64,000 bases of DNA. Source: Sialis fuliginosa. Lineage: Eukaryota; Arthropoda; Insecta; Megaloptera; Sialidae. Of this stretch, positions 35,967-48,496 are shown one piece after another. The notes under the pieces are model-generated. The model was not told the DNA's origin, searched no databases, and saw only the letters and a list, made by a program, of their open reading frames with translations. The DNA is taken from the NCBI GenBank assembly GCA_961205875.1, contig OY540820.1, forward strand, positions 2,852,001-2,916,000. The letters are read 5' to 3'. The translations under genes and the position numbers were made by a program. The number at the start of each line of letters is the position of its first letter. Positions within the stretch are counted from its first letter, which is position 1.

Positions 35967-37825
35967 GGCCGTTGTTCTTACACGCCAGTAAAGCGTTTTT
36001 TTAAACGTTTCAACGGAGCTAAAATACCACTCGTATTAAATCACATATAAATAACAGATTTTCAAGGTCGATATAGTGACGGTCTCCGTTTTTGTTAAGT
36101 GCCAGCGCTTTATTCTACTTGCAAAATCAAACATCTATTGTAGGAAACATTTTTTTCTGACATCTATTTTTTAAGATATTTAGTAAAATAACTGGAGATT
36201 TTCGAACTTTTAAAAACTTTTTAGGTACCTGTAAACTATCAATTTTTGAAAAAAAACTACAAGAGACAAAAAGTGCTTAGAATTTCTTATAATCTTAAAA
36301 TTCTTGTTATAATTATTTTATTTAAATTTTATTTGAAAATTAAAAATAAATGATAGTAATACTCACCCCTTACATATAAATAATTCATCTCTTTTAACTA
36401 ATACTGAGACTCCCTTGTTAGAAAGTAGATAATCTAGGACACCCGGTATAATAGAAAATATTAAAAGTCGTAAGTACTCACCTGGATTTGATTTAAAGCG
36501 TCCTTTTTACACACACAACTTGAGAAACACTGATTTTCAAATAAGTACTCAGAATTCATTCGAATGCCTAAACATATACGTTTCGATTCTTGTTTTATTC
36601 AGTGATTTTAGAGTAGATTTAACAAAAAGGTTTTGTTTTAATGGCAAAACTATGTTAATACGACTTTTTGCAAAAATAGAATTCTATGTTATCATTAATT
36701 ATTAAATTCGCAATCGGCCGGCGGGCGTCACATTGGGCAGAAATGTGTGAAACATTATTTTCATTATTTATTAAAAACAATGGCGTTTTATTGTTCAAAT
36801 TGTATACAAATGCAGTACTATTGTTAAAAATCAAACAATCGTTTAGTTTTTTTGATGTAGAATGTGCTTATAGTTCAACTATGCCATTTATAAATACTAT
36901 TTATTTCTATTTTAAAATGTAAAAGCTATATTTGAGTTAAAATTTAAATTTAAATAAAATTTTAATTTAAATTGTTTAAAATATTATATTTTTTAATGTT
37001 TGTCGCGTAATAGAACATAAAATTTCTATTGAAAACACCTCCCAAAAATATGAAAAAATTATAATTAAAAAAAAATTAACTATTCAAAAACAAGATAATA
37101 TAAAAATTTTAAACATCAACCATTCTTTTTTCCAAAACTTACTTGACTTTTTAATATTGCACTCGATTGATTGTTGTAGTTTTGACTGACGCCTGGACTA
37201 ACAAAAATATTTTAGTTTTCTATGACAATTGTGATTTTTATTCAATAATGAATAAAATGCGTTGTCTCTTCGTTTGAAAACTTTGCGATCATTTTTTAAA
37301 GAAAAATTGTTCTCCGATTTCAAAATTTTTACTCGATCTTTCTTTTTATAATCGGTTTAGTATTAATACGTGTTGAATACTAAACTGATTATAAAATTTC
37401 ATAACTATATCGCAATGGGTTCTTAAAATATTAAATAAAAACTAATTTAAGACAAAATATTTAATGATAATTTATATGAACTTTTTTTCTTATACCTACC
37501 ACCTGGTATGACCCTGTATAAAACAGTTCAATGTCCGTAACGTCCGTAATATAATGACATTTTTGTTAATATATTATTATAAAAAAAATGTACTTATTTT
37601 TTAAAGTCAATTAATGTTATACATAATTACAATCACACTTTTGATGCACAAAATGTTTTTAAAAAACTGCATTTGTGTTATGAAATGATTGTTCCCATTA
37701 AAATTTTTGCTAATATGATATTGTTATATCATAATTATTATATTTATGTTTGATTTTCTAAACAAAAATAAAGTATATTATTTATGAATTTCTTAGTAGA
37801 AAGTAGTAATAAAATTTTTCAATTT
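35967..37825. other. No feature recognised
   Basis: AT-rich. Short frames at 36520-36922 are low-complexity. A gcgcctggactaac-like word at about 37190 recalls the GTCCAGG family end but has no partner. Confidence 0.35.
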
Positions 37826-37866
37826 CGAAAAATCCGGCCGGAATTTACTAATCCCGGACGGAACTG

Positions 37867-38146
37867 CAGTGGCGTAGCGAGAGGGGGCAAGGGCGTCTAT
37901 CATGCCCCGGGCGCCACTTACAGAAGGGCGCCAAACGGCCCTTAACCTTTTGAACGACATAGCATAATCCCAATTTATAAAGAGCCATAGGCCAGAATAT
38001 GCAACTGAAGACCTTTTTTTTTTTTTAGTCACGCCAATTTCAATTCAGATTTATTAGAAAATTATTATTATTTTTTATTTTATTATTTTTGGGGGCGCGA
38101 AACAGATATCGTGCCCCGGGCGCCAATTATGCTTGCTACGCCACTG
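37867..38146. mobile_element. hAT-like MITE, CAGTGGCGTAG family, copy 4 (GGCGCC subtype)
   Basis: Same ends and interior blocks (tctatcatgccccgggcgcc; aactgaagacctttttt) as the copy at 20632. Perfect 8-bp target duplication CGGAACTG at 37859-37866 and 38147-38154. It is inserted inside an older repeat with gaattccgg/ccggaatt words whose two halves flank it (about 37826-37858 and 38155-38188). Confidence 0.93.
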
Positions 38147-38351
38147 CGGAACTGGAATAAAATTGTGAATTCCGGTACACCCCTAGTATAGATTATATGA
38201 AACTAGTCGTATAGCGTTATTTCTAGCTACAAATTCCAAATCATCACCAAAAAACTACACATAATGACAATTTTTAAATTCCTTTAAAATTTCCTTCATA
38301 TCAAAAAAAAATACTAAAATATAACACATTTAATTTGCAGCTTTGTCTTAC

Positions 38352-38514
38352 CTCCAACGTGACAATATCTGACTTCAACATGGGCTACAGCATGACCGGG
38401 ACACTGGAGAGAGGTTGCAAGAAGTCCAACAGTTTTCAAATCACACATTTTGCAGTCATCAGAAGAAAGGAGGACTTTCTTCCATCTAAAGTTTGATGCT
38501 CTAATATTGGACAT
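38352..38514 (-). other. Exon-like island near 38.4 kb, strand ambiguous
   Basis: Minus reading: ATG at 38514 in good context, 54 codons ([20 protein letters not shown]..., with CKMC and CPGH), then donor G|GTAAGA. Plus reading: acceptor taatttgcag at 38340, then a phase-0 frame [17 protein letters not shown]... of 51 codons to a TGA. Both readings are open; the island is single-copy and richer in G+C than its flanks. One of them is probably a real host exon, but I cannot tell which and do not recognise the protein. Confidence 0.4.
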
Positions 38515-38874
38515 TGTGATAAATGTATTGATGATGATTATACATAAGTGTTGTGTTTAGGTTGGGTCGATGTAAATAGTAAATATGGACATATTGATGT
38601 GAAATATGGTAGACCAAGTATGTGGAAAATTGTGGTCATTGATGGATAAATCATTTCTAATTTTAATCATAAATATATATGTATTATGTTGGTTAGTCCG
38701 TTTTGGTTTTAATGATAGTTTGATTCAATTTTGATAAGAAAATATTTTCTAGTCTATTTAAAACAATAATAATAATATATATTCTCTAAATTACTCTAAA
38801 GAAAGTGTAGAATATGTCAACTAGATCTGGGCGTGTGACCCGACAACTTACGACCCTTTTATTATTCTTAAACG

Positions 38875-39146
38875 GTGAGAGATATCTATCATTTAGCACC
38901 CCAACAAATCAATTGTTTAAACAATGAAAAAAATTGATAAAAATGAAAAAAAATTATTTATAATTTTAATTGATATCTTAAATAGTTCAAATAGATTTTC
39001 AAATAATAAATTAACACTTTATAGGTGTGCTAAAAGTCGCTACCAGCTTGTTAAAATAGATTTTATTTTAAATATTGAAACTTGTTAATAACTTTTTTTA
39101 ATTGTATAAACAATTGATTTGTTGGAGGTGCTAAATGATAGATTTA
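38875..39146. repeat. Inverted repeat, about 70-bp arms
   Basis: The block tatctatcatttagcacccc, then aacaaatcaattgtttaaac (about 38882-38925), is mirrored at about 39095-39146 (gtttgttggaggtgctaaat-type). The outer sequence (ttattattcttaaa / ggaataataaaat) suggests a longer, worn fold-back element reaching about 38860-39205. No target duplication found. Confidence 0.55.
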
Positions 39147-39420
39147 AATGATTGGTGTGATTGATTCAACATTTTTTTAATATATCGTACCATTTAGGAA
39201 TAATAAAATAATTACACTGTGCGCGAGTCGTGAGTCGTGAGCCAAAAATATAAATACAACAATTATTTTTATTAATAAAATTATGATAATTATTAATGAA
39301 GAATAATTATTCAACAGGTTCAGACGCATCTTTTAGAAAGAGATTCGTAAATATTATGAGTGAACATCAACATTTAATTACTTAAATTAATAATTTAATT
39401 AAATTAATTAAATAATATAA

Positions 39421-39793
39421 AGCGTCGATTACATTGAGCGTGTTTACAAGCTACAAGCCAGCTTTTTTACAAGCTGCTTGTAAACTCGCTCAGTGTAATC
39501 ATGTTCACAACCTAACAAGCTGCTTGTAAACAATCTGCTACTGAAAGCCGAGCTACTTTACTCGCTGGCTTGTAGGCTTGTTTGCTTCTTAGCTTGTAAA
39601 CTAACCGTGTGTCATCATAGTAGCTAGTTCGCTAGCTGCTATAATCTCGGTTATTCCTGGTTTCAGTGTCTATAAAATGTATTCACAACACGTGGTTTAC
39701 TCGCTAGCTAGTTGGCTACTGAGCGAGTGGAAAGTTTTGTGTGCCATCATCACTATCTTGTTAGCTTGTAAACTCTCTCAATGTAATCGACCC
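39421..39793. mobile_element. MITE with GTCGATTACATTGAG ends and internal ACAAGC iterations
   Basis: Left GCGTCGATTACATTGAGCG and right (reverse complement) GGGTCGATTACATTGAGAG are inverted repeats. The body repeats ttacaagctgcttgtaaac-type short palindromes at least five times, plus gctagctagttggct blocks. The base composition is clearly richer than the surroundings. The target duplication is unclear. Confidence 0.78.
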
Positions 39794-40787
39794 TTAACCA
39801 ACAAAATATGTCGTTAAAATTGGAAATCATGAAAGTCAGTAAAAGAATATTTTAAAATCAAATTGTACATATAAAGTTACATAAATATCTATATCAAAAA
39901 TACTTCCACTATTTATTGAAAGATTATATGTATATTTTTGAATAGAACGATAATATCTAGAAATATTAAGAAGAATGAGAGGTAATTGTATGGAATATTT
40001 TTGTATATACTCTTACAATTTTTCTTCCGTTACTTTTTTAATATTTTAATAAAACTTCACAATAATAAAAATTGTTAATAAATTAATTTTACAACTCTTA
40101 GTTATTTTTAGACCAAATAACCGACATTTATTTATTATTGTTAAATGTACAATACCCCATTAAAATAACAAACAATTGACAATGAAAGTGCTGCCGAATT
40201 TTTATTCCAAATACGGCAAATAAAATGATAAATAAGCGATAACCATAAAATTCGTTTATACTTTATATCATTTATTTTCTTTTAAAACAGATTTCAGCCC
40301 GTATTTCCCGAATTCATTTCACATACTCCTATAAATCTAAACTTCTAACTTTTGCAAAATATAATTCCCCTTTCCACGAAAAGTTTTAAAATACATTTAC
40401 TTGATCAGTGGGATATGTATATATACGTGTATAGCTTGGAAACATTGGAAAAAATGTTTGTGTATAACAGCAATTCAATAACTCTTTTCAAAGCTACTTT
40501 TCACTATCACGTATATGAACTCAAATTTATACTTCCTTTTAAAAAAGTTTGATCGTACATATGTAGATTTCGTATATAAACCTACTGAAACTTATTGTAT
40601 ATGTACATGTAAAGATGAATTTAGAAAGCAGAAAACGATAGAGTTAAGAAATATACGTACATTGTAAATAAATCTACTACAACTACAAAATTGCACCATT
40701 TCCTTTGTAAATTATTACTAAAGATGCAACGACCGACCATTTACAACAACATTAACAACTAATACTTTGATTTGTCAACTATAATTA

Positions 40788-41055
40788 AGATGACCAGATT
40801 TTGGTTTTTGTAAATGTAAGTGTAGACCCCTTTTTTATTTTATTTTATCCCTTTTATTTTCATTTTATTCTTTTTATTTTATTTTTTTCATAAAATTCAT
40901 TAAAAATTTATGACTCTAATCCGCACTTTCGCGCTGCTCTATTTTTAACGACCTTTTTTTGCAAAACCCGGAGAGAGTGCACCGAACCCCAGAGCCCGAA
41001 GAACCAGTATACAAACCCTGAGACTCCGGATCAAAACCTGAGACCTGGTCACCCT
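40788..41055. mobile_element. MITE-like element, GGTGACCAG-type ends
   Basis: Left GATGACCAGATTTTGG and right (reverse complement) GGGTGACCAGGTCTCAGG are imperfect inverted repeats. The 3' half is GC-rich (aaacccggagagagtgcacc; ccctgagactccgg). The target duplication is not convincing. Confidence 0.5.
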
Positions 41056-41345
41056 AAATATAATTGCAAGATCAAAATATTTATTGATGGATGTTCCAAA
41101 ATTTCGTTCGGTTCGTTGATCTGTTACAAGTAAATCTGTATACATATATAATATATACCGAATGAGTAAAAGAGTCCTCAATGGCGACATAGTACCTACT
41201 CTAGAACTATCAAATACAGAAATTTTGGATTTTTTTAGTATAGTATTAGACACGAAATCTGCAAAACATATAGGTTAAAAGTTAGTCATATCAAAAACAC
41301 TGAACAAACAAGTAAATTTTCTATTATAATTATGATAGCAGTTAA

Positions 41346-41689
41346 CAGTGGCGTAGATAGCTTTTTGCGATGGGGGGGGGGGATATGAGTGGTCTCTGAG
41401 GGGCCTCTAAAATATGCGAAATTAAAAAAATTATTATTGTAATTTTGAATTGAATGACCTTTTTTTTGGCCATATAAACTGTATTTAATCTACTTTTTAT
41501 TACTAAAAAAAAAGGTCATACATAATTGAAAAATAACTGAAGACCTTTTTTTTTACTCTTAATTTACCAAATTTTCCCTATTTACTTGTACTATTTTGTT
41601 CCTATTAGAGGAGTTTAAAAAAATGTCTTTAAATTTTCTCATGGGGGGTGATTGATCATCTTAATCCCCCCCCCCTATCTACGCCACTG
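41346..41689. mobile_element. hAT-like MITE, CAGTGGCGTAG family, copy 5
   Basis: Ends CAGTGGCGTAGATAG and CTATCTACGCCACTG; perfect 8-bp target duplication GCAGTTAA at 41338-41345 and 41690-41697. G10 lies near the left end and C10 near the right end. The interior matches the 9069 copy in reverse (gctttttgcgatggggg; attgatcat). Confidence 0.93.
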
Positions 41690-41960
41690 GCAGTTAACAG
41701 TTATAATTCATTAATTTTTGTTTGAATATATGAGTCACCCGTCCTTCTATCACTGTTAACACCTAATTTCTACTTTATTTTATGGTAGAAATCTTTAGAA
41801 CTGAAGCGTCGAAATTTTAGTATTAATTAAAAATATGAATGTCATTCTGGAACACCAATATTTAAAATTCAATAATATTACCATCAAAGTAAATAAGTCC
41901 ACTTAATTCATAATTTCTTCAGATATTGGTGTTTTTGTTATTCTTTACTTTAAACTTTAA

Positions 41961-42272
41961 TGTCCGGTATTATAAAAGATCTCGCAAATTTGCAAGCTTG
42001 CAAGCACTTTCAAATGAGGTATAAAACTTATATGACAGTTCTATTGGATATTTTGACAGATAGTTTCATGTATAGGAAGTAAAAACAAAGGTATGTAAAG
42101 TATATTTACTAAAGTGTATTTACTAATCTTCAGTAAAAACGGTAAAAATCAACTTACGGCGCATGAAATTATCTGTTAAAAACTCAAAGAGAACTGTCAC
42201 ATAAGTTTGATACCTCGTTTGAAAGTTTTTGCAAGCTTGCAAATTTTGCGAACTCCTTTATAATACCGGACA
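41961..42272. mobile_element. PIF/Harbinger-like MITE, TAA duplication
   Basis: Ends TGTCCGGTATTATAAAAG and mirror (right, reverse complement TGTCCGGTATTATAAAGG), flanked by TAA (41958-41960, 42273-42275). The arms continue as inverted repeats with gcaaatttgcaagcttgca and tttcaaatgaggtat. About 312 bp. Confidence 0.85.
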
Positions 42273-42275
42273 TAA

Positions 42276-44303
42276 GGGATGTAACAACTAAACTATATAA
42301 CGGACATTTTCTATACTATTCCACAGAACAATATACTTCTCCAAAGTTTGCGTGAATTTTATACTTCTAATATGTCACTAAACAGGAACATTTTTTATTC
42401 AGCCGGTATATACGATGCTATGTCACTAAATTCATTTTAAATTAGATTTCAACGTCGACGTAAACGTTTTAAAAAGCGAAGTTCAAATATCACATTACCA
42501 TTAAACCAACATTAACAAAACTATCATAAAAGCCGTTTTCTTTCAACGTCTTTCTAAAACAATTTCAAAAATAGTCACGTACTTTTACTAATATCCAAAA
42601 TGTCACTCAATAATCCGCTCTTTGTTTTATGGCGAATTCCTCGCGTGTCCTTTTCCGTCAATTCCTCTTCCTTTGTACTTCACTGCATTCAGCAGTCTGG
42701 TATTTCTCTTTTACTCTAAAGAATGTCACTGTTCTCTGTTAACGTCATCAATGTTCATGTTTTATAATAAACAAATTTTGAACAGTTTAATTAATGGATG
42801 TGAACATTTATTAAAATTAATATGTGATGAGATGAAAGGTTTTTGTAAAATAAAATGAATGGATTTTTAATTGTAATATTATACATATTAAATTTATATC
42901 AGTATTTTATGATTACTGCTCGAAATAGAAAATATGAATCGGAAAATTTATTCGATTCGTAATTTATATAAACTGTAGTCAATGTTCCGGTAAATTCCGG
43001 TCCATTTCAAGCATTAATGATAATTACATGATTACTATGTCTACTACTCTACAAATGTAGATTAAAAAATTAGAAATTCATTTTTGGTTCATAATATCAT
43101 ATTTTTCTAAATATAATATAAACTACGGTTGTAGTCGTGCTAAATCTTATTTTATTTTTCTATTCTAAGCTCTAATAGCATCGTGATTTATTTATTGTGT
43201 GTTCTGGTAAATTTTTAACAACAGATATGAAACCATTTTTGTATATACATTGATCTATACAACAATGTAAATATATTATTTATATTATGTATATTTAAGC
43301 ACGCATTAAATAATCACAAGAAATTATATATTAAAAATACTTAATCTTAAAATATAATAAACTGAACAGTATTAATTTTTCAAGTGATATTATTTATAAT
43401 ATATTATTGTTTAATATTTATGTAGATTTTATCGTATATTATTGAGTAATACATTTAAAACATGGCAGATCTTTGAATTTTAGTAATATTAACCAATAAA
43501 ATTGATTGAATTAGGTTAAAAATCTAAAAATTCTGCTTTACAAATATATTTTCATTTTTTGGTCAAAAATCCTGAAAGTATTTTTAAAATTTTAGGTTCT
43601 TCAATAAAGCTAAAATAAAAGACAACAATGTGCCATCTTTCAAATGATTTTATGTTCAAGTATTTATTAAGTGTGTGTGTGTGTGTGTGCGTTTGCGTGT
43701 GTGTGTGTGTTTGTACAGATGAAGGGGGTCACTCTTGACTGTTTGCAGACTCTGACAACTCTGTACAGTCAACTGTGCAGATATTGATTTTTCAAGCAGT
43801 CAGGTCCGTATGCTATATTTTACCTATGTACCGATAGTTAAAACAGTTTCCGATTAAAGCGATTCTCATACTTATTACGAATTTATCTAATTTTGAAACA
43901 ATGTTACCTAACGATAGCATTTGCCAGTATTTTATTTATTACGTTTGTGTTCGTAACGAAACTTTATTTGTAATAATTACGATTACAACTTTTTGAACAT
44001 TAACGAATTAAACTACGTTAAAAATCGTTTGCATTTTTCAAAACATGTTCTTTATAATTAAATCTAAATATACAATGTATACAATTAAATAATCTCCCGA
44101 GTTGAAAAATAAGTCTTAGTTTAAATTAGCATAAATTCCTTTGTTGTGCATTTAACCGCTTAAAAAAGAAACAAAGTTTTAAAGTATAACATGAAAAATA
44201 CGTTATAATGATGATGTGTGTCCATTGCTAAATAAAGATGGGTAGAGTAGACTATTTTCAACAAAATATTTTTTTATAAATATTTATGCGATTTTACAAT
44301 TTG
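42276..44303. other. No gene recognised
   Basis: AT-rich stretch apart from the (TG)n microsatellite at 43667. The plus frame 42622-42858 (MFYGEFLACPFPSIP...) has no splice context or family resemblance and was left out. Confidence 0.35.
43667..43712. repeat. Imperfect (TG)n microsatellite
   Basis: About 46 bp of alternating TG/GC: gtgtgtgtgtgtgtgtgtgc then gtttgcgtgtgtgtgtgtgt. No gene nearby. Confidence 0.9.
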
Positions 44304-44305
44304 TA

Positions 44306-45187
44306 GAGTAGCACCGACAGAAGTGGGCCACTGTGAGAAGTGGGCCACCCGCTATATTTGTTTTCATAAGTGTCAACTGTCAACAGAATTATTATTTTTT
44401 GTTTTTGACAGAGAAGCTCAGTTTGAAGTAGGTTTTTGAAGTGTGAAGACGTTCATTAGTGTTCTCCAGCGATTAGTACCAAAAAATATATTTTTTCCTT
44501 TTTTCTCGTTTTCAAAGTTATCGTGATTTGCATAAGTTTTTCATCGAATTTAATCAGGTAAATAGCCTTTAATTTAGTTTTCGACGTAACCTTCAAAAAT
44601 TCGAAGAGATTTTAGCATATTGTCACGTGGTGTTCTCGCCACGTGCTTTCGCGTAAAATTATGCTTGCTGTTTTGACATTTATTGTTTTTTTATGAAACA
44701 ATCTAGTGGTTTTATGAATTAATTTGAATGTTTTAGCGATCATGCCACCAAAAAAAGATAAACCGACTGGCAATAAACCCATCGACTACGATAAATTGCT
44801 TGGTGCTATAAAGCAACTTCACTTTATTTTGTATATTTTTGAAGCAATATAATAAACAATAACACACATGAAAATTGGTTTTTACAATTTAATTTCTTAA
44901 AAAAATTATTAATTTAACATAAAAAACACAGTGCCTGATCTTTTTGCTTGTTTTAGATGAAAAACTTGGGTGGCCCACTTCTGTCTGCAAAATCGTGAAA
45001 TCGCAAATTTCTATTTTTTTACTTAACGATGTAAAACGATATGTTAAAATGAAAATTTTCAAAATCTGTGTTTGCAGACAGTTAGGTTAATCCTGCAAAT
45101 AGACGCAATAAGTGTGGAAAAATTTTAATTTTTGAACATTTTATAGCATGAAAACCAAAGTGTGGCCCACTTCTATCTGTACTACTC
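44306..45187 (+). mobile_element. Pogo-like deletion derivative with residual start of a protein
   Basis: Ends GAGTAGCACCGACAGAAGTG and mirror (right, reverse complement GAGTAGTACAGATAGAAGTG), both followed by GGCCAC, flanked by TA. Inside, on the plus strand, a short frame 44742-44852 begins MPPKKDKPTGNKP, goes on IDYDKLLGAIKQL and stops after 36 residues; a splice-acceptor-like tttag precedes its ATG. A basic N-terminus followed by a helix is what an HTH/psq-type transposase start could look like. 882 bp. Confidence 0.78.
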
Positions 45188-45189
45188 TA

Positions 45190-47557
45190 CGTTGAAACAG
45201 AATTCAAGAAAACAGATTTCACAGTAAACATAGAATAAGAGGACAAATCTCCTATGTTTACCTTGAAAATTGGTTTCTTTTAACATACAAACTCCATTAT
45301 TCCGAAAACAATTTTTAAAGTACAAAACTTAATTTATCGCGTAAACATTAAGATCTGGTTTTATATTTCGACTCGGGATTACAGCTTTTTGAACATTAAC
45401 GAATTAAACCACGTTAAAAATCGTTTGCTTTTCCAAGACATGTTCTTTATAAATAAATCTAAATATACAATGTATACAATTAAATTATTAGTTATACGTT
45501 TACGTACATTTTATTCAATAATTAATTGAATTATTTATTATGAGAAAATCAAATAATATTATTCCTAACATTAAGTTTTGTAAGCAGCTCTGATCTATTC
45601 ACATTATTCATGGAATGTTACCTCTTGACGTCTTTAGACGTCACTACACAAGTATTTCGAGCATAAATAGCTTATACATGCTTTGCATCTCTGCTCATAA
45701 ACTTGTAGAATAATCTAAAGTGCTTTTCAAGTTCACTGAATATTCAATTTTAAAATTGTTCTAGTACCTACAGATACAATCATTTTTGTGTGTCTAGTAT
45801 ATTATTGTTATATTAATTGTATCCAGTGGTGTACTGCTGAAAAAAGCTAATTATGCGTCATACATGTATATACTTAACTACTGCATGGGATCTACAAAAG
45901 AAATAATCAGTTAAATAATTTACTAAAAATTGTATAGAGCAATTCTTGATGGTAATTATTAGTAATTAAATTAAATTAAATAAAATTTTAATTTGTTTCG
46001 AAATTTTTACTTAAGTATTATAATTACTTATATGTATGTGATAAATATGGATAATATTGTAGTTTTTTTATTAATTACCTACAATAAAATATAAATCAAA
46101 TAATTATAATCATTATAAATTTTACTAAAATTAAAATTTGTTTTATCTTATAATTAGATATAAAATCAAAAATACAAAATTTGAAGAGAGTTATAAAATA
46201 AAACAATTTTTGATAAAAATCAATATCGTACGTTCTGCACATTGAACCAAATGAACTAATATTAATTAGTGTTTATTGTAATTTTACAACTTATTGTATG
46301 TAGTTAATTGTTAGTGTTTAGATGCAGTATTATTAGTGTTTAACTATTTTATTTATGACTTATTTATTAAGTGTCAATTATGGGGTGAATAGTGTCACAG
46401 CAAAAAAGTCGAAAAAATATATGTTACTCCTACATAATTTGTCAAAAAAGCGTTTGAAACACTGTGGCGTTTAGATTGCGTTAAATAATTATAATCTCCC
46501 CTCCCTTCCTCATATAGAATAATATTATTTATTTAATATTTAAAAAAATATAATATTTAGAATTTTCAAGCAAATTTAATTTTACAGTATACTTATTAGT
46601 AATCAATTTGTTAATTTGTTGGTTAATATAATATTTAATAAAATAATCATAAATATCAACATAGTCGATAAAATTTACGAAATTCAGAAATAATTCAGAC
46701 TAGATATTTTTTTCATATAATGGTTTTTTATGGTGTAAAAAATCTAGTCTGAATTATTTTCTATTCCAAAATACATAACACCTGAACTAAGAAATAATTT
46801 TAAAAAAAACTATTTATATCATTAGTAAAATATTATCAGCTATAGTAAAATTAATAAATAAATACGAGATATGACACATCGACCATTGATAGATTGGATA
46901 TACTAGAGAATGTATTTTTCTCTAAAGGTCCCGTAAAATAAAATTCCGAAATCTACCATATAATTTTTTTCTGTAATTTATTTTTATATACATTTTTTGA
47001 CAAATCGTGTATTTTAAAATTAAAATCGATTTAAAATATTTCTTTCTTAAAGAAAACATATTAGTCCTGCCCTGCAGCTCATCTGATATGCGCTCAAGTA
47101 TATACAATGCAAGGAGTAAAGCCTGAAGTTAGTTTTCTCTACAAATCTGTTCAGATTCAGTTTACATCCGTTATAATAAATGTGGAAATTATACAGTATT
47201 TATTGACGTTCTCTTCTTGTCCGGCAGAAACAGTTGTTCCTGAAGTAAATATAAAACAATGAGATACAGAAATATTGTTCTCTTGTTTCACTTTATATTA
47301 AATTTTCTAAAATATTGTACATATGTGTTGTATATGTTGAACAATATGTTTCTCAAACGATATTATGTTCTTTGTAACGTAGTATAAATTCTCTTGGGCT
47401 TCAAAGGCAAAAGTTTGGTCGCTTTAATATAAAGTTGTTTATTATATTCAAATTGTATTTATTTCTTTCTACATTTAAAAACTACAATATGACGATGTTT
47501 CTAGTCAAAATATATTATATACCCTATGTAAAATATCATAGTAAAACTGGGGTAAAG
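45190..47557. other. No feature recognised
   Basis: Very AT-rich. About 45365-45500 duplicates about 43985-44100 (gaacattaacgaattaaac; catgttctttataa), i.e. a local direct duplication on either side of the pogo-like element at 44306. Nothing else stands out. Confidence 0.4.
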
Positions 47558-47917
47558 TACGAATGTCCAAAAAATCGCCTACTCCACTTCGGGAGGTGAT
47601 TCGGGACCCAAAAACAAGCAAAAAAAGTTCATGTAAACATAGGTCCGGAAATGAGCCGTTTCCGAGTTATAGCCACTTTTATGTTCAAAAATCGTAATTT
47701 AGAATCCGCTTGGCATCCCTCTTTCTTAATTATTTCTCAAATTAAAAAAAATATATATATATATTTATTTAATTTTCAATTTTTATTTTTTTAATTTTTA
47801 TTTTTTTAGTTTTTTTCAATTTTTCAATATTAAATTTCCGGGCCTATGTTTATATAAACTTTTTTGCTTGTTTTTGGGTCCCGAAGTGGAGTAGGCGATT
47901 TTTCGAACACCTGTATA
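47558..47917. mobile_element. Fold-back MITE, AAAAATCGCCTACTCCACTT arms
   Basis: Left arm from about 47558 and right arm to about 47917 pair through aaaatcgcctactccacttc, gggacccaaaaacaagcaaa and aaacataggtccggaaa. The left arm carries about 11 extra bases after cttcggg that the right arm lacks. A poly-T/A centre. The outer tip (gtaaaactggggtaaagtac) resembles the 16096 family end. Confidence 0.75.
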
Positions 47918-48496
47918 CATATTAACTTTTAAATAAGAAAATAATATTTAAGCCTTGGCACTTTACAGAAACGGTGTCCGTCAGCGCTTCTAAATGTACT
48001 TAAACATATTTATAAATGCAAATGTAATTATAATTGCAATTACATAAACACCGTATGTTTGTTTGTACATAAGTAATTACAATTTTTGGCAAAATTAAGT
48101 GTATTAAGTACACTTACATTTTTCTGTACTTTGTGCAAAGTCAAATCGCCTGATCTCCCGATATAATAGAAAATATTGTAGTTTCGCAGCTTCAACGAGA
48201 AATCGGCTTTTAACATTAAGGACAATTATAATTTGACTATGTATTTAATTCGACTCCGGTTCACTGTCTTATTTGTAATCCGGTGCTGCAAGCTACTGCA
48301 GAGCGCCCTAGCGGCAGGCTGTGACACTAGAAATGATCGCTTCTCCTGCCATTACACGTAACATGTTCCCTCCAACAATGTATAGTATTTTATGTAAGTT
48401 ATATAATATCTACGTGTAAGATCATTACTGTAAATGTATGTATGTAGTGTATAACATATGTATGTATGGTATGTATGTGTGTAGGGACATTTGTAA

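Noticed and set aside
36520-36922. Two plus frames of 61 and 78 codons
   Set aside because: Low-complexity AT-rich sequence, no splice sites or recognisable motifs.
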